From: Megalopta genalis
Taxonomy: Eukaryota; Arthropoda; Insecta; Hymenoptera; Halictidae
Direction of reading: 5' to 3'
NCBI RefSeq assembly: GCF_051020955.1
Contig: NC_135018.1
Location: 7,686,439 to 7,750,438, forward strand
Length of the DNA stretch: 64,000 nucleotides
Position numbers and translations under genes: made by a program. Shown here piece after piece: positions 57,236 to 64,000 of this stretch (its first letter is position 1; each line of letters opens with the position of its first letter). A model generated the notes under the pieces. It saw only the letters and a program-made list of their open reading frames with translations, did not search any database and was not told the origin of the DNA.

Positions 57236-58623
57236 TCAATCTTATTCAGATAGAACTCTTATTGGAATAAAACTTTATTCGAATGAATTCGTATCTTGAT
57301 AAATTTGTATTCGATTGAATATTTATTCGATATAGTATATATTTGTTAAATATAGATAATTGAAATATATGTATTTGTTAAAGTATAGACAATTGAGTAT
57401 CTATATTTACTAGAATATACGTAATTAAATATCTGTATTTAGTAAAATATACATAATTGAATATCTATATTTAATGAAACGTTTTTTAAATTTTCATTGT
57501 AAGCTCAAATGAAACAGTTGAAAAATCGTGAGTTTCTTATTACGTTGTCATTCTAAATAATAGCAAAATTAAAAACAAAAAAAATGTCAGCCATTGTACA
57601 GCAAACTAGTTCTTCTACCATGAAAAAAGATTCAAGTAGTTTGGTTCATGTTTTAAAAAGCCGTTCCGTTTTAGAAAGGTGTACGAATACTGTTTTCAAC
57701 GACTGCAGCTGGCCCCGGCAGGTCAGTGGTTTCAGAGATCGCGGGGACGGGCTCCTCGAAGTATTCGGCACAACAGGTGCGTAGATCACGCTGAAAAATA
57801 TGGTAGAAAAAAAGCTGAGCAATTAAGGGATTAACATTGTATCGGGTCGGATCGCTCGACCCTGCGGAATTAAACAGTTCCGCGCGACGGTTATACGAGC
57901 CGTGTGATTTGTATTTACGAGCGATGTACTTCGCGCCGCTAAATAACGCTGTTCAACGATTTCGAACCGGCGGACAAGTTATTTTGATTTCGCCGCCGTG
58001 AAATATGGAACGACAAGCCTTAATCTGGCACCGATTGTTCTTCTTCCAGCCGAAAATCTAACTCGCCGGACTACCTTGATCGATTCACCCTGTCTACGGC
58101 AACGCTTTTTCTATGCCCCGCTACGATTCTGTTTAGCTGCCGGCATTAATCATGGATCGGTGCATTCGAGATTCCAATTTAAATGATTCACGCACTCGGA
58201 TCTCGCGTTCGCTGGCCTTCATTACTCAACACCGCGAGAGCTTTAGATGTATTTAAATTCGTTGCCCCGCGGAACGAGCATCGATCTATCGAGGTATTAA
58301 AACTCGGGCACAGTTGTGCCATGTAAGAGGCGCTCTGCCGTTCGAATGATATATACTGGTATCTCGCATCTGTCAATTTCATTTGAATTTGACACGCCAC
58401 GGAGGAGCTTACGTAAATGTTTGATGTTTGTTGTTCCGATAACAGCGATATCATGGTGGATAATTATTGAACGAGCTCAAGTACCGATCTCGCACTCGTA
58501 TTTGTTTATGTCCAGTAAATTCCCTCTAATTGGTTGTAAACAAAAATTTGAGAATTGGGGATACGATTATTCAAGCATTACGGCTCGTTTTCTGTGTATT
58601 GAAAGTCACGATACTGTTTAGTA
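57236..58623. other. No gene seen
   Basis: AT-rich phrases such as AGATAATTGAAATAT, AGACAATTGAGTATCTATATT and ATAATTGAATATCTATATT (57345-57470) form a short degenerate repeat of about 47 bp. A possible end of a dispersed element lies at 57642-57690. The rest is noncoding by appearance. Confidence 0.4.
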
Positions 58624-58766
58624 CAGGGTGTCCTAAAATTATCGTATTTCCGGGAAATGTGGGTTTCCTGAGGTCATTTGAAGTAACTTTTTCCTTAGCG
58701 AAAATGCAATCCGCGGCTTTGTTTACGAGTTACGTAAACGGTGACCAATGAGAGGCGAGCGCGCGA
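58624..58766 (+). mobile_element. Half copy of the TA-flanked CAGGGTGTCC family
   Basis: Begins CAGGGTGTCCTAAAATTATC after TA; contains TCATTTGAAGTAACTTTTTC, AAAATGCAATCCGCGG and CCAATGAGAGGCGAGC, then breaks off at the GC-rich centre. Confidence 0.85.
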
Positions 58767-58808
58767 ACTATATATTTTCATGCATTGTATATTTTATGCG
58801 AACTATAC

Positions 58809-59135
58809 ATGGTGCCTCAAAAATGTCTCGCAATCCGAAAGTGGCGGGTTCTGCAGGTCATTTGAAGCAACTTTTTCCTTTACAAAAATTTTCTCCGATG
58901 CACCGTTAACGAGTTATTAACGAAAAACAGTGACCAATGGGAGGCGAGCTCAGCTGGCGCGAGGCGACCGAGCCAATGAGCGAAACTGGGCTTCGTGTGC
59001 TGGTTGGCTGGGTCGCCTCGCGTCAGCCGTACTCGATCCTTATTGGTCACTGTTTTTCGTTAATAACTCGTTAACAGTGCCTCGGAGAAAATTTTTGTAA
59101 AGGAAGAAGCTGCTTCAAATGATCCGAGGAACCCG
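58809..59135 (+). mobile_element. TA-family element lacking its right terminus
   Basis: Starts CATGGTGCCTCAAAAATGTC (a worn CAGGGTGTCCC) after TA, and keeps both inverted arms and the GC-rich CCAAT-bearing centre. It breaks off at GATCCGAGGAACCCG, 35-40 bp before the expected end. It lies 43 bp from the half copy at 58624. Confidence 0.85.
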
Positions 59136-60049
59136 TCTGTATATTTTATGACTGCAGATTTTTATGCAAGATTTGCATTTCTGTTGCAAGATACAGAAAA
59201 TGCATAGTCATTTCTTTCATGTTCGAATTATTTTATTGACTTGAAAATAATGCAATAGTATTTTTAAATTCTTCAATTGTTTTCACTATTCTGCATTTGA
59301 TCCACTCATTTTCGTCATAAATGCTTAGAACTATCAGACTATTTGCAACTAACGCGGTACGTTCTTTTATACCTTCTACATCTTATTCATATTAGATTTA
59401 ACGCAGCTATACAATGACAGCTTCCTTATTGTTATATTGTCTTATTATGCCTAGTCTTTTTATTTCTTGTTCAGTCAGCATACGATCGAATAATAAACAG
59501 AGAATGAAGAATACATTAACCTTTTAGGGGAGACCCTGTACATCGTGAAATGTCACAAGTTCCTATTACCTGATCCCGCGAGTCCTCCAAGAAGCCTCTG
59601 TGTCTCCGATAATTCAAATAATTTCGCGAGACTATTTTAAAAGTATATTCTCGAATCTCTACTCTGCGGGACAACGCGAAGAAGCTCGATCTTGTCCAAG
59701 CTGGTGGAGCATAATTCCGTAACGAGTCGTCTGACAACAGCTCGCGACGTTCATCCACCGCGCACGTGCAATTATCATAAATCGCCGGGTTCGTGACAGT
59801 CTCGCGCAAGGTACAAGGAGTGTCGTAAAAGGCGAACGAGAAGTCCTTTAATAAAGAAGTATGAACCCAGCTGCTGGTTTCGTTTCCCGCGACAGCCGAA
59901 GGAACACGTAGTTAGGCGTGCTCAGACGTTCCGTTCGAGTATGGCACGGCGGATCCTGCGGTACACCGAAAACCGCTTTATGGCGAGGACGGCCATCGGA
60001 TCTGACTGCGCTTTTACTACTTTCCATCGGCTGCTGTGGCTGGATAGAA
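59136..60049. other. No gene seen
   Basis: Motif copies at 59150-59170 (GACTGCAGATTTTTATGCAA) and, inverted and weaker, 59310-59335. TTAACCTTTTAGGGGAG at 59518 resembles the terminus of the 5163/39758 composite but continues with no match and no partner end. Confidence 0.45.
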
Positions 60050-60054
60050 AGAGA

Positions 60055-60097
<43 letters not shown>

Positions 60098-60400
60098 TGT
60101 AGAACCAGATAAAAGAAGTTAGATAGATAGAGAGAAAGGCAGAGGGAGAGAGAGAGAGGAGGGAGAGAGATGATGTAGAACCAAATAAAAGAAGTCAGAT
60201 AGATAGAGAGAAAGGCAGAGAGAGAGAGAGAGAGGAGGGAGAGAGATGATGTAGAACCAGATAAAAGAAGTCAGATAGACAGAAAGAAAGGCAGAGAGAG
60301 AGAGAGAGAGAGGGGGGGGAGGGGGAGAGATGATGTAGAACCAGATAAAAAAGTGGGACAGAGTTAAAGAAAGAGAGAGAGAGGGGAGAATGTGGAGACA
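60050..60400. repeat. GA-rich minisatellite, about 77-bp unit
   Basis: ATGTAGAACCAGATAAAA starts units near 60096, 60173, 60249 and 60331, each followed by AGATAGATAGAGAGAAAGGC and a (GA)n run with GGAGGG. Unit length varies with the GA run. Frames here are repeat-driven. Confidence 0.92.
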
Positions 60401-60895
60401 TATAAAAGTGGGCGTGATAGAGATAAAGAGAGAAACAGTCGGCAGTTTCGGCGTAAAAGTGCTCGTTCGCCGATTGAAAGCGGGAGCCCCATGATGATGC
60501 GATTTAGAGGAGATAAAGCCGCGCGGTGGCTGTCTCGAATTATGCTAAACCGAGCGGGCTGAAACGATTCCGGTCACGAACAGCATGCGTTCGCGGTTCC
60601 GGGACGGCGTCGCGTCGCGTCGGCTGGCCCGCGCCGTGAAAATCGAGTTTACGCGAAACTTGCGTCCCAAGTCTCGAGGGATTCACGCTTAGGAAGCCGG
60701 ATAGCTTAGAAAGAGGATTGCGACTTCATGCGAGCAGCGAACGCGACGCGACCACCGGACGGTTTATTTTACCGCCGGAACAACCTTGGCGCACCCTTAT
60801 TTATCCCTTCCGTGGAGCTCGCCGGCGCAGAGTAGTAATAGCAGACATCATCGGCCGATTTTGTCGAAATTTTGTACTATAGTTTCATTAATTCT
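60401..60895. other. No gene seen; GC-rich
   Basis: GC-rich noncoding DNA; contains GTCGCGTCGCGTCGGCTGG near 60609. Nothing recognisable. Confidence 0.4.
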
Positions 60896-61144
60896 TTAAC
60901 ACGTTCCGTGCCACGTGTACCATCGATGGTACACGCTTGCATGTTTACTTAGTGAACTGAACAAATTGTTTACAAGAAATTTAGAACCGAAGAATCAATT
61001 TCCACCGCAAGAATGGGCGTTGATAAGTTTTTGTTACGTTGTTATGTGTACGAGAATTAATAATTGCACGTAATACATCAAGTTTTAGTAAAATATCAAA
61101 GTGTGAAGATTCGAGTAAAAAAAGCTCGGCACGGAACGTGTTAA
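60896..61144 (+). mobile_element. 249-bp TTAA MITE with a 22-bp perfect palindrome
   Basis: TTAA at 60896-60899 and 61141-61144. Perfect 13-bp inverted ends CACGTTCCGTGCC. From 60914 to 60935 lies a perfect 22-bp palindrome whose inner 20 bases are GTGTACCATCGATGGTACAC, only near the left end. There is no coding frame. Confidence 0.92.
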
Positions 61145-62425
61145 TAAGTGATCGTAGCATAAGAAATCACAAAGAATGAAAGAAGCCAAAGTGAACTAGC
61201 AAATAGACCAAGGGCCTAGCCGATTAAGACGGTTATTAATACCGTTCGGTAGCTGACCGAACTCATCTGTGCAAAATTTCAACCCTGTCCACGAGAATAG
61301 TTACTCGGTAAATTGGATCGCGCGTTTCTCCGTCCGTTTCCTCCATTCGGTGGCTCCTTAAAATTTTGAAAAAAGTGTGGCCTATTTCGAACATCGATAT
61401 GTGCTTGAATCAAAAATTAAATCCAAGAATATCACGTAGAAGCATTTTTATAATCGAAAAGAAAAAGATCGCAGCCACGTTTCTGTTTTTCTCTTTTTAA
61501 ATCGAAGGTAAAGGATCAAGCTTCGTTCTACTGCGGACATTTCCGAGAAAGATTTGACAAAGTCCGTCCATTTCGTCAAACTTGGCAAATTTTATTATTA
61601 TTATACAAGCATGGCCTCAAATTTGAAGGGCTACAGTGATGAGGGTGCATCAAACTAAAAATCCAGAAACAGCGTCTTAAAGTAGAGGTTTCAAGTTTCA
61701 ATTTGAAAAAAGACCATTGTCGTACGTTGATTTTTCGTGGAGTTATCGTCAGTCGAAGTGACTCATAGTATGACGAGAAGTAGAATTATCGTATTATGGT
61801 CAGACGCGCCACTTGAGTCCTATTCAATCAATATTATTTTGTCAACTTAATTTTTCTCGAAAGCAGAGCCTCATATGAATAAATGTTATTCGGTTTTCCG
61901 ACTTATTTTTCCATGTAGGATCATCCCCTGGCTGGTTATACCACGATTTTGGAGTCACCTAGCCACCTTGTATACCCCAGAAGTTGATTCGTCTCCGTTT
62001 CCGAACTATGGATGGAAATACTTAATTATTTGAACTGATAATTCGAATTGTAAAAATGAAATAAAATGAAATTGTAAATATGAATATTTAAAAGATAAAT
62101 GATTGTTCCGTCCTTCAACGAAACTTTCGTGCCGCATCCGTCTAACTTTCTCCGGGACGAATGACCTTTTCTTTTTATCCCTGAAAAACCTTTATTAACG
62201 AGAAATCTTCGGCTCAGCGAGACAAACTGACAGTCCTTCAACGAATGACGTGCAATCAACAGAGGGTCACGTTCGTTGGGCTTTCAATTTCATAGAGCCA
62301 TCGTCTTCTTCCTTGCCATTTCTAAAATTATGATTTCGAGCCATATTCTTTCCGGCACTGAAGCCATTTCTGCTTTTTTGAACAATGCACACCTTCATCG
62401 GCAGCATTTTTTATGACAGGGTCGC
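61145..62425. other. No gene seen
   Basis: Noncoding DNA with mixed composition; no tandem repeat or element end that I can support. Confidence 0.4.
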
Positions 62426-62560
62426 TAGCACGCACCGCGTGCTACGTCACCCTACATCCCCTTCCATCGCGTCACTGACCAACGAATTTCGAGCTTTCTA
62501 TCCACGAAACTGTATAAAAACTCGAAACCGATTCTTCTCGAGATCAGTTGTCACCAGTCA
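62426..62560 (+). promoter_or_regulatory. Candidate RNA polymerase II core promoter
   Basis: TATAAAAA (62513-62520) is followed by TCAGT (62544-62548), the arthropod initiator, with the initiator A 33 bp from the first T of the TATA box. This is normal spacing. Upstream are a hairpin TAGCACGC-ACC-GCGTGCTA (62426-62444) and TACGTCAC, a CRE half-site-like sequence. Downstream, CAGTCAGTTC phrases and TTAGTC repeats resemble a 5' leader. The first ATG downstream (62827) opens only a few codons, so any transcript would be spliced or noncoding. No gene could be linked. Confidence 0.4.
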
Positions 62561-62770
62561 GTTCATCGTTAATTAGTCTTTAGTCATTCGTCCATCATCG
62601 ATCAGTCAGTGGCAGTTCAACTCAATTCATTTTAAACCAAATACAATTAGTCACCTAAGTGTTAAAATCATTTGTACATCAACATATCATCTGTACCACT
62701 CGAAAGAGTCATACGGAATCACGCAGACTCGGTGTCATATCAATTTGAGTCGGAGACTTACGACCTCCGT

Positions 62771-62797
62771 AGATCAAACAGTTTCACTGTTTGATCT
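62771..62797. repeat. Perfect hairpin, 12-bp stem and TTC loop
   Basis: AGATCAAACAGT, loop TTC, then the exact inverted complement. It lies 225 bp downstream of the TATA/initiator pair and upstream of the satellite. Confidence 0.9.
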
Positions 62798-63039
62798 CAC
62801 CGAGAAAACGTGAAAAAACAACGATTATGTACGTATCTTGAAAAGTTTAAGTATGCTACTATACTACCGTTCATACTACTGTAATCTCGAAAACGAAGAG
62901 AAGAACCGACCTATTGTGTATACAAACATCTTTTGCTCAGGATCACGTCCCGAACATATTGCCGGAGTTTGTCGGTTTGGAACACTCTGTATACGCAGTG
63001 AGTGATCAAAGAAATGGAATAAAAGGCCGCTTTGCCCGG

Positions 63040-64000
63040 TTTATGTTCGGATGAGTAGATGAAGGATGACCGATTATGAGAATCAAGTAGTACAGGCCAA
63101 TCACCGCTCAGGCAAGTGGAATATGGGAACCCTGTGATCAACGAAGAAGAATTAGGTCGCTCTATGTCTAGTGCAAGGTTCGGTGAATGAGCTTAAACGT
63201 TCAATGACCAGAATCAAGTAGAATACGGATAATCATAGGTCAAAGAAATGCTTGTTATCGCAGGAAATGGTCCCAACCGAGTAGGATATGCACAACTACT
63301 AATCTACCGCGTAGAATTCGATCTCTCAGTGGCCAATTCGCGATCGCATATGTAAATTGGTGACAGCCAATGACACGAATCAAGTAGTATATGAGTAGCC
63401 ACTGGTCAGGCAGGCAGAGCACAGGTGGTCTGCGGACCGAGCCAGCTGTAATAACGTCATTCGGCGCTCAATTTATATTCGGATAAGCAAATTAGAAACG
63501 ATCGACAATCCGAATTAAGTAGAATATGCACGTCCACTGATCAGACGAGCGAAATAGAAACGTCTCACGAGTTGCTAAGTGGAAGAAGAATCAATTTGCA
63601 ATCTGAAAAGTAGACTGCGGAACTTTCATCTTTCAACTGAAAAATTACTTATAACAAGACAAAAATAAAAATGCTAACCTTGTTAATTTATACGCCTTAT
63701 ATATGACCAGCCAAGTGGAACGAGAGCATTCCATGCACAGTTTATATTTGAACGAGCAAATTAAGAACAACCGACGATCCGAATCAAGTAGAATATGCAC
63801 GGCCATGTGCATGAGAGCATTCCATGCTCAGTTTATAATCTGATAAGCAAATGAAAAACGATCGTGTTCCGAATCAAGTAGATTATCCATGATCGCCGAT
63901 CAGACGAGCGAAATAGAAACGTCTCACGAGTTGCTAAGTGGAAGAAGAATCAATTTGCAATCTGAAAAGTAGACTGCGGAACTTTCATCTTTCAACTGAA
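63040..64000. repeat. Complex satellite with AATCAAGTAG motif, runs off the right edge
   Basis: CGAATCAAGTAGAATATG and variants occur near 63081, 63212, 63378, 63512, 63783 and 63870. Bases 63541-63641 are identical to 63900-64000 (101 bp, no mismatch, 359-bp offset). A 90-bp sub-duplication (GAGAGCATTCCATGC...) starts near 63724 and 63814. The last base of the window is still inside the repeat. Confidence 0.9.

Noticed and set aside
57584..57784. 66-codon frame ending near a GTGCGT that resembles a splice donor
   Set aside because: No domain; a block inside it (57642-57690) is shared with noncoding sites at 25880 and 54025.

Overview
This window is an assembled piece of an arthropod nuclear genome, most likely an insect and plausibly Hymenoptera. 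That guess rests on the AT-rich background with GC-richer patches, the abundant (GA)n/(CT)n tracts, the dense short inverted-repeat transposons, and a nuclear copy of mitochondrial ATP6 that reads open only with the invertebrate mitochondrial code. The species cannot be named from the sequence. I found no host protein-coding gene, rRNA or tRNA that I can support. The many short open frames are chance frames, repeat-driven frames or frames inside transposons. The window therefore reads as intergenic or long-intron DNA, and its information lies in mobile elements and tandem repeats.

Two groups of DNA transposon derivatives dominate. The first is TTAA-flanked (piggyBac type): a canonical piggyBac MITE (36730-37019), an internally deleted piggyBac-like element with the N-terminal part of a transposase frame (33953-34906), two copies of a composite element (5163-5925 and 39758-40520), a 1.2-kb element holding another MITE and a solo LTR (29818-31036), and a 249-bp element (60896-61144). 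Several orphan ends also occur. Most of these ends carry a perfect or near-perfect palindrome 15-30 bp inside one terminus. The second group is TA-flanked and starts CAGGGTGTCCC (about ten ends). Two of its copies sit inside the two TTAA composites, two form a near-identical inverted pair, and one has grown into a 1.96-kb near-complete palindrome (49962-51917). Three other foldback elements lie at 11997-12704, 13490-14127 and 27710-28374, and a 240-bp MITE lies at 8575-8814 with a broken copy at 10551-10763.

Layout. 0-8 kb: microsatellites, a 1-kb hairpin-rich minisatellite and the first TTAA composite. 8-16 kb: short MITEs and two foldbacks. 16-24 kb: ATTATTAT arrays, several degenerate tandem repeats and a 0.9-kb CT-rich array. 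24-34 kb: a foldback, two probable solo LTRs and the nested TTAA element. 34-41 kb: the piggyBac-like remnant, the canonical piggyBac MITE, the mitochondrial insertion and the second TTAA composite. 41-53 kb: degenerate tandem repeats and the TA-family cluster with the giant foldback. 53-62 kb: mostly featureless DNA plus TA fragments, a GA minisatellite and a TTAA MITE. 62-64 kb: a TATA/Inr-type core promoter candidate and a complex satellite running off the right edge.

The piggyBac-like transposase remnant can no longer make a transposase, so any movement of the TTAA elements would need a source elsewhere in the genome.
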